A DNA stretch of 64,000 bases from Paracoccus subflavus (lineage in GTDB: Bacteria; Pseudomonadota; Alphaproteobacteria; Rhodobacterales; Rhodobacteraceae). How positions within the stretch are numbered: position 1 is the stretch's first letter; each line of letters begins with the position of its first letter. Under the pieces are notes generated by a model. That model worked only from the letters and a program-made list of their open reading frames with translations, was not told where the DNA came from and did no database searches. The stretch lies in contig NZ_SISK01000001.1 of assembly GCF_004310345.1 (NCBI RefSeq), positions 372,001-436,000 on the forward strand. The letters run 5' to 3'. The position numbers and the translations under genes are program-made. This document shows, in pieces, positions 36,476-45,992 of this stretch.

Positions 36476-37258
36476 TCAGGCGTCGGCGGTCGCCTGTTCC
36501 TGGGTCGGCTCGTCCAGCAGTTCCTCGGGGGCCTCGGACAGGGCGCCCATGTCCACGCCCGCCGCGCCCATCTGGGCCGACATGCCGTCCAGCGCCGCGC
36601 GGCTGGCCAGGTCGCAATACAGCGCGATGGCGCGGGCCGCGTCGTCGTTGCCGGGGATGATATAGTCCACGCCATCGGGCGAACAGTTGGTATCGACCAC
36701 GGCGACAACCGGGATCCCCAGTTTCCGGGCCTCGAGGATGGCCAGGTCTTCCTTGTTCACGTCGACCACGAACAAAAGGTCGGGCAGGCCGCCCATGTCG
36801 CGGATGCCGCCCAGCGAGGCCTGCAGCTTCGACTGCTCGCGCTCGAGCTGCAGGCGTTCCTTCTTGGTCAGACCCTCGGCCCCGCCGGCCATGGTCTCGT
36901 CGATGGCCTTGAGACGGCTGATCGACTGGGACACGGTTTTCCAGTTGGTCAGCGTGCCGCCCAGCCAGCGGTGGTTCATATAGAACTGGGCCGAGCGTTC
37001 GGCGGCATCCGCGATGGGCTTCTGGGCCTGGCGCTTGGTGCCGACGAACAGCACGCGGCCGCCCTTGGCAACCGTGTCGCGCACGACCTGCAACGCCGCG
37101 TCCAGCATCGGTAGCGTCTGCGTCAGATCCAGGATGTGGATGCCGTTGCGGTCGCCATAGATGAATTCCGCCATGCGCGGATTCCAGCGCTGCGTCTGGT
37201 GGCCATAGTGAACGCCAGCTTCCAAGAGCTGACGCAGGGAAAATTCGGGAAGCGCCAT
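36476..37258 (-). CDS. rpsB: 30S ribosomal protein S2
   Basis: It is a small-subunit protein of 260 residues. The start [20 protein letters not shown] is the normal S2 N-terminus and follows an AAGGAA ribosome-binding site. Family motifs include [18 protein letters not shown] and FVGTKRQAQ. The C-terminus has an acidic, Gln/Pro-containing tail. The frame is open upstream to 37579 but that part has no coding character. A promoter lies about 115 nt upstream, leaving a long leader. Confidence 0.98.
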   Translation of the reverse strand: MALPEFSLRQLLEAGVHYGHQTQRWNPRMAEFIYGDRNGIHILDLTQTLPMLDAALQVVRDTVAKGGRVLFVGTKRQAQKPIADAAERSAQFYMNHRWLGGTLTNWKTVSQSISRLKAIDETMAGGAEGLTKKERLQLEREQSKLQASLGGIRDMGGLPDLLFVVDVNKEDLAILEARKLGIPVVAVVDTNCSPDGVDYIIPGNDDAARAIALYCDLASRAALDGMSAQMGAAGVDMGALSEAPEELLDEPTQEQATADA

Positions 37259-37374
37259 TCCATGTTCCTTTCCGGTTTGCGCCTTGGCAGGGATTTCAGG
37301 ACATGTGTCCCAACCGGTGGACCTTTTGCGGATGTCTCCCGCAAGGGCCCTTCCCTGCCTGTGAAGTAGGCGGG

Positions 37375-37403
37375 CAAATAGACCCGCCAAGGCCGATTTG
37401 CAA
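37375..37403 (-). promoter_or_regulatory. Candidate rpsB-tsf promoter
   Basis: On the minus strand TTGCAA and TATTTG are 17 nt apart. The transcript would have a leader of roughly 110 nt before rpsB, with a GC-rich stem-loop around 37325-37350, room for S2 autoregulation. Confidence 0.5.
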
Positions 37404-37496
37404 GAGCCAATGCCCGGCAACCCGGCAAGACATGACGATTCTGTCAATTGTCCGATGTGCCGGTCTGGGGCAGGATGATCCCATGAAGGGTGCATC

Positions 37497-38147
37497 ATGA
37501 CCAGTCGCCAGTTTTCATTCGGCCGCCAATACGATTTCCATGAACTTCTTGCAGACGGTGTCGTGCACGGAATCGGCATAGTCCTGGCCCTGATCGGGGT
37601 GACGGCCCTGATCTTTCATGCCACCTTGTCGGCGCCCCGCGCGGATGTGGTGGCCACCGCCGTCTATGGCACCGGCCTGGTTCTGGCCCTTGCAGCATCG
37701 TTCATCTATAACATGCTGCCGCATTCGACGCTGAAATGGCATTTCCGCCGTCTGGATCACTCGGCGATCTTTATCCTGATTGCCGCCACCTATACGCCGT
37801 TTCTTCACAAGGCGTCGACCGACCCTACGGTTCAAAAGCTGCTGGTCGGGATCTGGGTCATGGCCACCCTGGGCGTGGCGCTGAAATGCTTTCTGCCCGG
37901 CCGTTATGACAAGCTGGCTATCCTGCTTTATATCATGATGGGCTGGAGCGGGCTTGTCGCCTTCCAGCCCATCGCCGACCACCTGCCCCCCGTATCCATG
38001 CTGCTGATCGTGATCGGCGGCATCGTCTATACCGTCGGGGTGATCTTTCATGTCTGGCAGCGGCTTCGGTTCCAGAATGCCATCTGGCATGGTTTTGTGG
38101 TCACTGCCGCCACGATCCACTATGTCGCCGTGCTGGTGGCGATCTGA
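37497..38147 (+). CDS. Hemolysin III / PAQR family membrane protein
   Basis: It is a seven-helix inner-membrane protein of 216 residues. The opening motif [16 protein letters not shown] carries the conserved HExxDGxxH pattern, and the first-helix [20 protein letters not shown] (near residues 77-96) holds the Ser-x3-His of the CREST superfamily metal-dependent hydrolases. The Hly-III name is historical; activity is more likely lipid amide hydrolysis than lysis. An AAGGG ribosome-binding site precedes the ATG. It is divergent from rpsB. Confidence 0.87.
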   Translation: MTSRQFSFGRQYDFHELLADGVVHGIGIVLALIGVTALIFHATLSAPRADVVATAVYGTGLVLALAASFIYNMLPHSTLKWHFRRLDHSAIFILIAATYTPFLHKASTDPTVQKLLVGIWVMATLGVALKCFLPGRYDKLAILLYIMMGWSGLVAFQPIADHLPPVSMLLIVIGGIVYTVGVIFHVWQRLRFQNAIWHGFVVTAATIHYVAVLVAI

Positions 38148-38243
38148 TAGCGTTATCATATTTTGCGCCGCAGCGCGGCAAACCCTTGCATCGGTCCCTG
38201 CCTGCGGGCAACCTGAGCCCGTATCGCCAAGGAAGGCTGTGCC

Positions 38244-38888
38244 ATGAACCCAGAAATCCAGTCGAACCGGACCCGGGCCTTGTGCGGGCTGGCCCCGGTG
38301 ATTCCGGTTATCGTCATCCGAAATGCCGAACGGGCGGCGGGCCTTGCACAGGCGCTGATCTCGGGTGGGCTGCCGGTCCTCGAGGTGACATTGCGCTCGG
38401 ACGCCGCGCTGGAGGCCATTCGCGCCATGTCGGCCGTCTCGGGCGGGCATGTGGGCGCCGGTACGGTTCTGACCCCTGACGATGCCAGGCGCGCCAAGGA
38501 CGCTGGCGCGAGCTTTGCCGTCTCGCCCGGCCTGACCGACCGGCTGATCGCCGCTTGCGAGGATCTGGCCCTGCCGCTGCTGCCGGGCGCGGCCACCGCG
38601 TCCGAGGTGATGCGCGCGGCGGATGCGGGCTATCACATGCTGAAGTTCTTTCCCGCCGAGGCGATCGGGGGCGCGCCGGCCCTGAAATCGCTGGCCGGTC
38701 CCCTGCCCCGGATCAGCTTCTGCCCGACCGGGGGCATCTCACCCGCCATTGCGCCTGACTATCTGGCGCTGCCGAACGTGGTCTGCGTGGGCGGAAGCTG
38801 GATCGCGACCGACGCCGACGTGAATGCCGAGAACTGGGGCGAAATTCAGGAACGCGCCCATGACGCCGCGCGGCTGAACCGGCGCTGA
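38244..38888 (+). CDS. eda: KDPG aldolase (2-keto-3-deoxy-6-phosphogluconate aldolase)
   Basis: It cleaves KDPG to pyruvate and glyceraldehyde 3-phosphate in the Entner-Doudoroff pathway. The 214-residue TIM barrel has LEVTLR (Glu47, Arg51) and the Schiff-base lysine K134 in MLKFFPAE, followed by FCPTGGIS. No edd or zwf gene is adjacent. The MFS gene starts 2 nt after its stop, implying co-translation. Confidence 0.95.
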   Translation: MNPEIQSNRTRALCGLAPVIPVIVIRNAERAAGLAQALISGGLPVLEVTLRSDAALEAIRAMSAVSGGHVGAGTVLTPDDARRAKDAGASFAVSPGLTDRLIAACEDLALPLLPGAATASEVMRAADAGYHMLKFFPAEAIGGAPALKSLAGPLPRISFCPTGGISPAIAPDYLALPNVVCVGGSWIATDADVNAENWGEIQERAHDAARLNRR

Positions 38889-38890
38889 TC

Positions 38891-40102
38891 TTGGCCACAG
38901 ACCAGCACCGTGCCCGACGAAACGTGATCGTGCTGGTCGCGGCCCAGGCGATTTTGGGCGCGCAGATGTCGGTGATCTTCATCGTTGGCGGCCTTGCCGG
39001 CCAGATTCTGGCGCCTTATCCCTGCATCGCCACCCTGCCCCTGTCGATGATCGTTCTGGGATCGGCGCTGACGGCCAGGCCCCTTGCGCGGTTCATGCAG
39101 GACCGGGGCCGCCAGGCGGGGTTCATGCTGGCCGTTCTGGCGGGGGGCCTTGGCGCGGCGCTGGCTGCCTGGGGTTTGTCGGCGGGGTCGTTCTGGCTGT
39201 TCATGGGGGGCTCGCTGCTGACCGGCGTCTATATGTCGGCGCAGGGTTTCTATCGCTTTGCCGCCACCGACCTTGCGTCCGAGGATTACGCCCCCCGCGC
39301 GATCAGTTGGGTGATGGCGGGCGGCCTGGCTGCGGCGATCATCGGTCCCGCCCTGGTGCGCGCGACCGACGGGCTGACGGCGGTGCCGTTCCTGGCGACC
39401 TATCTGGCGGTGATCGGTTTGAATGCAATGGGTCCGATCCTGTTCGCCTTTCTGGACAGCCCGCTGCCCGCAAGCCGCGCAACGGGCCCGGACGCGGGCC
39501 GCCCCCTGGCCCTGCTGGTGCGCCAGCCGCGCATTGCCGTCGCGATGATCTGCGGAATGGTTTCCTATGCGCTGATGAACCTGGTCATGACCTCGACCCC
39601 GCTTGCCGTCGTGGGCTGCGGTTTTGCACCGAGGGATGCGGCCAATATCGTCAGCGCCCATGTGCTGGCCATGTTCGGACCCAGCTTTTTCACCGGCCAC
39701 CTGATCGCCCGATTCGGGGCAGAGCGGATCGTGGCGGCGGGATTGTTCCTGCTGGCCATTGCGGGGGCGGCCGCCCTGTCGGGGGTCGAACTGGGCAATT
39801 TCTTCGCGGCCCTGGTGCTTTTGGGAATGGGCTGGAATTTCGGCTATATCGGCGCCACCGCCATGCTGACCCGCGCCCATGCGCCCGAGGAACGGGGCCG
39901 CATCCAGGGGCTGAACGACGCGGTGGTGTTCGGCGGGGTGTTTCTTGCCTCGCTGTCGTCGGGCGGGCTCATGAATTGCAGCGGCGGGTCGGTCGTGGCG
40001 GGCTGGAATGCCGTCAATCTGGCGATGCTGCCCTTTCTGGTTCTGGCGGGCGGCGCCCTGATCTGGCTGATGCTGCGCCCGAAGGATGCCCGGTCAGAAT
40101 AG
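38891..40102 (+). CDS. MFS transporter
   Basis: This 403-residue permease has about 12 membrane helices. The loop between helices 2 and 3 reads LTARPLARFMQDRGRQAG in place of the classic GxLaDrxGrr motif. It uses a TTG start 2 nt after the eda stop, so it is probably translated by re-initiation. Coupling to eda hints at uptake or efflux of a sugar-acid, but no substrate can be read. The 3' end overlaps convergent xseA by 9 nt. Confidence 0.82.
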   Translation: MATDQHRARRNVIVLVAAQAILGAQMSVIFIVGGLAGQILAPYPCIATLPLSMIVLGSALTARPLARFMQDRGRQAGFMLAVLAGGLGAALAAWGLSAGSFWLFMGGSLLTGVYMSAQGFYRFAATDLASEDYAPRAISWVMAGGLAAAIIGPALVRATDGLTAVPFLATYLAVIGLNAMGPILFAFLDSPLPASRATGPDAGRPLALLVRQPRIAVAMICGMVSYALMNLVMTSTPLAVVGCGFAPRDAANIVSAHVLAMFGPSFFTGHLIARFGAERIVAAGLFLLAIAGAAALSGVELGNFFAALVLLGMGWNFGYIGATAMLTRAHAPEERGRIQGLNDAVVFGGVFLASLSSGGLMNCSGGSVVAGWNAVNLAMLPFLVLAGGALIWLMLRPKDARSE

Positions 40103-41656
40103 CGATTTCTGTTCGGGCATCCCGGTCTTTCGTCCGCCTTTGCCGGGCGCGCCTTCGGGGCGAACCGGCAGGCGCTGATCCCCGGCGAACTGCAATTCCA
40201 GCCGGACATGCTGCCGGGCATCGGCGATGGATGTGATCACGCCGTTGTCCGGACCTCGCACCACCACGAACCCCCGTCGCAGCGTTTCCTCGTGGCCCAG
40301 CGATTGCCGCATCCGGTCCAGCCGTTGCAGGGCCTCGTCCCGAATGCGGATTGCCCGCTGCGCCGCCAGGTCGAGACGCCGCGACAGATCGGCACCTTTC
40401 TGGCCCTGTTGCGCGATCGCCCGCCGTGTGGTCGCGATCACGCGCGCGAGAGAGGCATCCAACCGCTCTCCCATGGCTGTCGCCCGGTCGCGGCGCCGTT
40501 CCAGCCGCCGGGCTGCGGCTGCGCCCAGCCGATGCGCCAGCCCCTCCAGCCCATGGCCCTTGCGGTCCATGAAGCGGCACAGCAAGGCCAGGGGCATGGG
40601 CCGCGCGGCCAGGTGATGACGGCGCGTGCGCAGCAGGGTATGCAGGGCCGGGTCCAGCCTGCCCGACCAGAGATCCAGCCGCTGCCGCGCCCCTTCGGTC
40701 AGCGATGCGGGGCGGCCCAATGCGCGAGACAGATCGCGCAGCCGCTGCCGGGGCCGGTCGATGTGATGGCGGCTGCATCGTGTCAGCCTTGCCTGGGATT
40801 CGGCCATGCGTGCGGCCAGTTCCGCCAGCACCGGCACAGCCATTTCGGCCGCTGCCGTGGGTGTCGGCGCCCGGCGGTCCGAGGCAAAGTCGATCAGCGT
40901 GGTATCCGTTTCGTGTCCCACGGCCGAAATCAGGGGGATGCGGCTTTCGGCGGCGGCGCGGACCACCGCCTCCTCGTTGAAGCCCCACAAATCCTCCAGA
41001 CTGCCGCCACCCCGCGCAACGATCAGCAGGTCGGGTCGAGGAACCGGCCCGCCCTCTGGCAGATCGTTGAAACCCCGGATCGCCGCCGCCACCTGCGGCG
41101 CACAGCCATCGCCCTGCACCGCCACCGGCCAAATCAGGACATGGGTCGGAAAGCGGTCGCGCAGCCGATGCAGGATGTCGCGGATCACCGCCCCCGAAGG
41201 CGAGGTGACGACCCCGATCACCCGCGGCAGGAACGGCAGGGGCCGCTTGCGCGACTCGTCGAACAGCCCCTCGGCCGCCAGCGCCTGGCGGCGCTTTTCC
41301 AGCATGGCCATCAGCGCGCCAAGGCCGGCAGGCTCGATCTGATCGACGATCAACTGGTATTTCGACTGTCCCGGAAACGTGGTGATGCGGCCCGTGGCGA
41401 TCACCTCCATCCCTTCCTCGGGGCGTTGGGCCAGCTTGGCCGCCTGCCCTTTCCAGGTCACGGCGGCCAGGACGGAACGGTCATCCTTCAGGTCGAAATA
41501 GAGATGCCCGGAAGACGGCCGCGATACCCGTCCGATCTCGCCCCGCACGCGGACCCGGCCGAACTGATCCTCCAGGCTGCGCTTGACCGCCCCGGACAGT
41601 TCGGACACCGTGAATTCGTGGGCGTTGCTGCCCGGCGCATCTTCCAGCAATTCCAT
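40094..41656 (-). CDS. xseA: Exodeoxyribonuclease VII large subunit
   Basis: With XseB it degrades single-stranded DNA from both ends. The 520-residue protein has an N-terminal OB fold (residues about 15-110, FTVSELSGAVKRSLEDQFG), the catalytic core with VVTSPSGAVIRDILHRL near 150-166, RGGGSLEDLWGFNEE near 215-229 and SAVGHETDTTLIDF, then a long Arg-rich helical region. xseB is not adjacent. It is divergent from purD with a 63-nt spacer. Confidence 0.95.
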   Translation of the reverse strand: MELLEDAPGSNAHEFTVSELSGAVKRSLEDQFGRVRVRGEIGRVSRPSSGHLYFDLKDDRSVLAAVTWKGQAAKLAQRPEEGMEVIATGRITTFPGQSKYQLIVDQIEPAGLGALMAMLEKRRQALAAEGLFDESRKRPLPFLPRVIGVVTSPSGAVIRDILHRLRDRFPTHVLIWPVAVQGDGCAPQVAAAIRGFNDLPEGGPVPRPDLLIVARGGGSLEDLWGFNEEAVVRAAAESRIPLISAVGHETDTTLIDFASDRRAPTPTAAAEMAVPVLAELAARMAESQARLTRCSRHHIDRPRQRLRDLSRALGRPASLTEGARQRLDLWSGRLDPALHTLLRTRRHHLAARPMPLALLCRFMDRKGHGLEGLAHRLGAAAARRLERRRDRATAMGERLDASLARVIATTRRAIAQQGQKGADLSRRLDLAAQRAIRIRDEALQRLDRMRQSLGHEETLRRGFVVVRGPDNGVITSIADARQHVRLELQFAGDQRLPVRPEGAPGKGGRKTGMPEQKSLF

Positions 41657-41719
41657 GCGACTTGTTCCCCTTGGCGGGCCAGACTAGAACGCCCGCGCGG
41701 CAAACGAAAGGGCGGCCCC

Positions 41720-42976
41720 ATGAACATCCTGATCCTCGGCGGCGGCGGGCGGGAACACGCCCTGGCCTGGGCGGTCCGGCAGAACCCGAAATGCGACCGA
41801 CTGATCGTGGCCCCCGGCAATGCGGGCATCGCCAACGTCGCCGAATGCGCCGACCTGAACATCCTGTCGCGCGCCGAGGTTCTGGAATTCGCGCAGGAAA
41901 ACGCCATCGATTTCGTGCTGATCGGCCCCGAGGCGCCGCTGGCCGCCGGCGTCTCCGACGCGTTGCGCAACGCCGGTTTCCTGGTGTTCGGCCCGTCGCA
42001 AGCCGCAGCCCAGCTTGAAGCCTCGAAAGCTTTCACCAAGGAGATCTGCGACGCCTGCGGCGCGCCGACCGCAGCCTGGGCACGCTTTTCGGATGCCGAC
42101 AGCGCCCGCGATTACGTCGCCCGGCAGGGCGCCCCGATCGTGGTCAAGGCCGACGGCCTGGCTGCGGGCAAGGGCGTGACCGTCGCCGATACGGTCGAAC
42201 AGGCACACCAGGCCATCGAGGCCATCTTCGAGGGCGAGTTCGGCAAGATGTCGGTCGTGATCGAGGAATTCATGCCGGGCGAGGAAGCAAGCTTCTTCGT
42301 TCTGTGCGACGGAACGAACTGCCTGCCCATCGGCACCGCCCAGGACCACAAGCGGGTGGGCGACGGCGATACTGGCCCCAACACCGGCGGCATGGGCGCC
42401 TATAGCCCGGCACCCGTTCTGACCCAGGCTTTGCAGGATCAGGTCATGGCACGGATCGTGCAGCCCACGGTGGCCGAAATGGCCGCGCGCGGTACGCCGT
42501 TCCAGGGCGTCCTGTATGCCGGTCTGATGATCGACCGCGGTCAGGCCCGTCTGGTCGAATACAACGTCCGCTTCGGCGACCCCGAATGCCAGGTGCTGAT
42601 GATGCGTCTGGGCGGACAGGTGCTGGATCTGCTGCTTGCCTGCGCCGAGGGGCGGCTGGCCGGAATGTCCGTCCACTGGGCCGACGACCATGCCCTGACG
42701 GTGGTGATGGCCGCCCAAGGTTATCCCGGCGACTATCGCAAGGGCAGCGTCCTCACCGGCCTGGACGGTCTGTCCGAAACCAGTTTCGCCATGACCTTCC
42801 ACGCCGGGACTGCGGCCAGGGACGGCCAGGTCATCGCCGCCGGCGGCCGGGTCCTGGCCTGCACCGGGCGCGGTGCGACCTTGGCCGAGGCGCATGAGCG
42901 CGCCTATGCCCAGGTGGATGGGATCGACTGGCCCCAGGGGTTCTGCCGCCGCGACATCGGCTGGCGCGCGCTCTAG
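41720..42976 (+). CDS. purD: Phosphoribosylamine--glycine ligase
   Basis: It makes GAR in purine synthesis from phosphoribosylamine, glycine and ATP. It has 418 residues: N-domain ILGGGGREHALAWA (residues 4-17), ATP-grasp core with VVKADGLAAGKGV and QDHKRVGDGDTGPNTGGMGA, and a C-domain. The reading frame happens to stay open for 1.5 kb upstream through antisense xseA, but the ATG at 41720 is the true start. A hairpin follows the stop. Confidence 0.97.
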   Translation: MNILILGGGGREHALAWAVRQNPKCDRLIVAPGNAGIANVAECADLNILSRAEVLEFAQENAIDFVLIGPEAPLAAGVSDALRNAGFLVFGPSQAAAQLEASKAFTKEICDACGAPTAAWARFSDADSARDYVARQGAPIVVKADGLAAGKGVTVADTVEQAHQAIEAIFEGEFGKMSVVIEEFMPGEEASFFVLCDGTNCLPIGTAQDHKRVGDGDTGPNTGGMGAYSPAPVLTQALQDQVMARIVQPTVAEMAARGTPFQGVLYAGLMIDRGQARLVEYNVRFGDPECQVLMMRLGGQVLDLLLACAEGRLAGMSVHWADDHALTVVMAAQGYPGDYRKGSVLTGLDGLSETSFAMTFHAGTAARDGQVIAAGGRVLACTGRGATLAEAHERAYAQVDGIDWPQGFCRRDIGWRAL

Positions 42977-43000
42977 CCTTCTTGGCCCCCGTCATGCATC

Positions 43001-43024
43001 CCCCGCCAGAGGCATCCGGCGGGG
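43001..43024. terminator. Possible bidirectional terminator hairpin between purD and prs
   Basis: A perfect 7-bp GC stem (CCCCGCC / GGCGGGG) with a 10-nt loop lies between the convergent purD and prs stops. Neither strand has a T-run, so it may work with Rho or only as an RNA end protector. Confidence 0.4.
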
Positions 43025-43032
43025 CATCCAGA

Positions 43033-43072
43033 CCCCCCAGTCAGGCCCCCCAGTCTCAGGCCCCCAGTCAGG
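43033..43072. repeat. Three tandem copies of a 12-15 nt C-rich unit reaching into the prs stop
   Basis: The unit CCCCCAGTCAGG occurs at 43033-43045, with a 2-nt insert at 43046-43060, and again at 43061-43072. The third copy contains the prs stop codon (43068-43070). Slippage is the likely origin. Confidence 0.7.
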
Positions 43073-44087
43073 CGGTCGAATACAGCCCTTCATAGATGGG
43101 CAGCAGCGTATCCACCTCGAACAAGCTGCTGACCGAGGTGCCGTTCCAGATGTTCAGGATGGCCTGCGCGAACATCGGGGCGGTGGGCACGATGCGGATG
43201 TTAGGGGCGGATTTCACCGCCTCGGTCGGCTGGATCGAATCGGTGATGACCAGGGATTTCATGACCGAACTGCTGACCCGTTCTACTGCCGGGCCGGACA
43301 GCACGCCGTGGGTGATATAGGCGTGGACCTCGGTCGCGCCGTTGTCGGTCAGAACCTGCGCGGCTTTGACCAGCGTCCCGGCCGTGTCGCAGATGTCGTC
43401 CACGATGATGCAGACCTTGCCCGCGACATCGCCGATAACGATCATCTCGGCCACCTCGCCGGCCTTCTCGCGGCGCTTGTCCACGATGGACAGCGGCGCG
43501 CCGATCCGGGTCGCCAGTTCGCGGGCGCGGGCCACGCCGCCCACGTCGGGGGACACGACCATCAGATCGTTCATCCGGCCCCGGAAATGATGCTGCACAT
43601 CCAGCGCAAAGACCGGGGCGGCATACAGGTTGTCCACCGGAATGTCGAAGAACCCCTGGATCTGCGCCGCGTGCAGATCCAGCGTCAGGACGCGGTCGAT
43701 GCCCGATTCGGTCAGCAGGTTCGCCACCAGCTTGGCGCTGATGGGCGTGCGGGCCTTGGCGCGGCGGTCCTGCCGGGCATAGCCGAAATAGGGAATGACC
43801 GCCGTGATCCTGGCCGCCGACGACCGCTTCAATGCGTCGGCCATGATCAGCAGTTCCATCAGGTTGTCGTTCGCGGGGTTCGAGGTCGGCTGGATGATGT
43901 ACATGTCCTCGCCCCGGACGTTTTCGTACACCTCGACGAAGATTTCTTGGTCGTTGAACTGCTCGACCCGCGCATCGCACAGGCTGACGTTCATGCCCCG
44001 GTGCATCGACATCCGCCGGGCAATGGCTGCGGCCAGCGTCCGGTTGGCATTGCCGGAAATCAGCTTGGGTTCTGTCATGACGGGCAT
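43068..44087 (-). CDS. prs: Ribose-phosphate pyrophosphokinase
   Basis: It makes PRPP from ribose 5-phosphate and ATP. The product has 339 residues from the ATG at 44087, or 336 from the ATG at 44078; both occur in relatives. Motifs: [18 protein letters not shown], the flexible loop [35 protein letters not shown] and the PRPP loop [10 protein letters not shown]. It is convergent with purD, which uses PRPP-derived substrate. Confidence 0.97.
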   Translation of the reverse strand: MPVMTEPKLISGNANRTLAAAIARRMSMHRGMNVSLCDARVEQFNDQEIFVEVYENVRGEDMYIIQPTSNPANDNLMELLIMADALKRSSAARITAVIPYFGYARQDRRAKARTPISAKLVANLLTESGIDRVLTLDLHAAQIQGFFDIPVDNLYAAPVFALDVQHHFRGRMNDLMVVSPDVGGVARARELATRIGAPLSIVDKRREKAGEVAEMIVIGDVAGKVCIIVDDICDTAGTLVKAAQVLTDNGATEVHAYITHGVLSGPAVERVSSSVMKSLVITDSIQPTEAVKSAPNIRIVPTAPMFAQAILNIWNGTSVSSLFEVDTLLPIYEGLYSTA

Positions 44088-44175
44088 CAAGGGGGGCCTT
44101 TCGCGGGGATTCGCCAGATTGCGCCCGCCTTACCACCCGGTTAGCCTGCCGGCAAACCGCGAAGGGATGATCGTC

Positions 44176-44775
44176 ATGGCCCATATCGACTATTATTTCG
44201 GAACCATCAGCCCATGGGCCTATCTGGCCGGCGACAGGCTGGAACGGATCGCCGAACGCCATCGCGCCACAATTGCCTACAAGCCGCTGGACATCTTGCA
44301 GCTCTTCGACCGGACCGGCGGCGTGCGCCCTGCCGACCGCCATCCCAGCCGGATGGAATACCGCGCGCAGGAACTGCCCCGCTGGGCCGATCACCTGGGA
44401 ATGCCGCTGAATCTCAAGCCCGCCCATTGGCCGGTGAACATGGCGCCGTCGTCCTATGCCATCATCGCCGCGCAAAAGGCGGGAGGCGGCAATCCCGGCG
44501 GTCTTGTCCAAGGATTTCTGCGCGCGGTCTGGGCCGAAGACCGCGACATCAGCGACGACGGCGTGATCCGGTCCATCCTGTCGGAACACGGCTTCGATCC
44601 CGCGCTGGCCGATTCCGGCCTGTTCGTCGGTGCGGAAACCTATGGCCGCAATCTTGAACAGGCGGTCGAGGCCGGAGTCTTCGGCTCGCCCTTTTATGTC
44701 GTCCGCGAAACCGGGCAAAAGTTCTGGGGACAAGACCGGCTGGAGTTTCTGGACAAGCATCTGTCCCGGGCATGA
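44176..44775 (+). CDS. 2-hydroxychromene-2-carboxylate isomerase family protein (DsbA fold)
   Basis: It is a kappa-class GST/DsbA-fold protein of 199 residues, cytosolic, likely glutathione-dependent. The N-terminal IDYYFGTISPWAYLAG has Ser in the active-site position instead of a CxxC, as in HCCA isomerases; the end has VFGSPFYVV and FWGQDRLEFLDKHL, both family marks. GAAGGG 9 nt upstream favours the ATG at 44176 over that at 44167. It overlaps the hydrolase gene by 4 nt. No aromatic-degradation genes are nearby, so the native substrate is unknown. Confidence 0.88.
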   Translation: MAHIDYYFGTISPWAYLAGDRLERIAERHRATIAYKPLDILQLFDRTGGVRPADRHPSRMEYRAQELPRWADHLGMPLNLKPAHWPVNMAPSSYAIIAAQKAGGGNPGGLVQGFLRAVWAEDRDISDDGVIRSILSEHGFDPALADSGLFVGAETYGRNLEQAVEAGVFGSPFYVVRETGQKFWGQDRLEFLDKHLSRA

Positions 44776-45548
44776 CGGGGCTTCACAAGCATCACTGGCC
44801 CGGCGATCCGGATCGCCCGGCGCTTGCGCTGCATTGCATGATGGGCAGCGCAGCCTATTGGGGGCCGGTGGCCGAACGTCTGGGCAGGCGGGTCGATCTG
44901 CGGGGTTTCGACATGCCGGGTCATGGGCGCAGCGGCCCCTGGGTCGAACAGCCCGGAGGCCCCGATTTCCACACCGCCGTCACCCGCATCGCCGCCAGCT
45001 TCATCGACCGCCCGCTGGACCTGATCGGGCACAGCCTGGGGGCCACGGTCGCACTTCGCATCGCGGTGGCCGCACCAGACGCCATTCGCAGCCTGACCCT
45101 GATCGAGCCGGTGCTGTTCGCCGCAGCCCCGGACGCCGCTCAGGCCAGCCGGGATCGCATCCTGGCAGACCTGCTGGCCCAAGGCCGGGCCGAGGAGGCC
45201 GCACGCTTGTTCATCGACGTCTGGGGCGCCATGCCTTTCGACGATTTGCCGCCGCCCACGCGTGCGGCGATGGTCAGGCAGATCGCCTTCGTCGCGGCGA
45301 CGGACGAAACCTTGTCCCGCGATGGGGCGAACATCCTGCACGAGGGCGGGCTTGAATCGATCGACGCGCCTGTGATGATCGTTCTGGGCCAACGGTCGCC
45401 ACCGGTGGTCCATGGCATCGCGCAGGCCCTGGCGCAGCGACTGCCCGATGTCGGCCGCGCCGTGGTTCCCGGCGCCGGCCACATGCTGCCGCTGACCCAT
45501 CCCGACCAGACCGCCGACGTGATTGCCGTCAATCTCGACCGGTCATAA
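44772..45548 (+). CDS. Alpha/beta hydrolase
   Basis: A 258-residue alpha/beta-hydrolase-fold protein. The nucleophile elbow is IGHSLGAT with Ser near residue 88; the oxyanion region is LHCMMGSAAYW, and the C-terminal catalytic His is in GAGHMLPL. No signal peptide. Translationally coupled (ATGA) to the DsbA-fold isomerase, so the two may act on the same compound. Substrate unknown. Confidence 0.87.
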   Translation: MTGLHKHHWPGDPDRPALALHCMMGSAAYWGPVAERLGRRVDLRGFDMPGHGRSGPWVEQPGGPDFHTAVTRIAASFIDRPLDLIGHSLGATVALRIAVAAPDAIRSLTLIEPVLFAAAPDAAQASRDRILADLLAQGRAEEAARLFIDVWGAMPFDDLPPPTRAAMVRQIAFVAATDETLSRDGANILHEGGLESIDAPVMIVLGQRSPPVVHGIAQALAQRLPDVGRAVVPGAGHMLPLTHPDQTADVIAVNLDRS

Positions 45549-45560
45549 GGCGACAACCGG

Positions 45561-45992
45561 TCAGCAGCAGGAATCCTCGAACGCACGCTCCAGAATTTGC
45601 ACGCGCCCCTGCCGGTCCACCAGGGCAGCATCAAAGCGCAGTTCCGGCAGGGGCGAATGGCCGTGGCTTTCGCAATATTCCAGCGCGGCCTGCATGATAC
45701 GGCCCTGCTGGGTGCGGCCCAACCGCTGCGCCGCCTCGTCCAGCGTGGCGGCCTGCTTGACTTCGACAAAGATCAGACACGCGCCATCGCGGCAGATCAG
45801 GTCGATTTCACCGGCCTTGCCCCGCCAGCGTCGGGCCAGCACCGTCATGCCCCCGGCCTCGGCCAACCGGGCAACGCCTTCCTCGGCCAAGGCACCGGAC
45901 AGGCAGGCGGCGCGGCCCCGGGCCCGGCGTGCAGAAGAGACCGGCCGGGCAGAGGATGGCCGGTCCAATGTTCCTGCGCGATCCCCGATCAT
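45561..45992 (-). CDS. yraN: UPF0102 family protein YraN
   Basis: A 143-residue protein with an endonuclease-like fold: WRGKAGEIDLICRDGACLIFVEVKQ (residues about 55-79) contains the E-x-D-x(n)-E-V-K pattern of restriction-like nucleases, shown in two parts as GEIDLICRD and FVEVKQ. Function is unproven. It is Arg/Ala-rich at the N-terminus. Its start overlaps the rsmI stop (ATGA), and lpoA is divergent from rsmI, the same trio as E. coli yraL-yraM-yraN. Confidence 0.9.
   Translation of the reverse strand: MIGDRAGTLDRPSSARPVSSARRARGRAACLSGALAEEGVARLAEAGGMTVLARRWRGKAGEIDLICRDGACLIFVEVKQAATLDEAAQRLGRTQQGRIMQAALEYCESHGHSPLPELRFDAALVDRQGRVQILERAFEDSCC

Noticed and set aside
37259-37496. Riboswitch or ribosomal-protein leader motif before rpsB
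   Set aside because: A GC-rich stem-loop exists in a leader of about 110 nt, but it could not be matched to a known motif by eye, so it is only mentioned with the promoter.
40208-41719. In-frame 504-codon extension upstream of purD
   Set aside because: It is antisense to xseA and has no family features; the purD ATG at 41720 gives the standard N-terminus.
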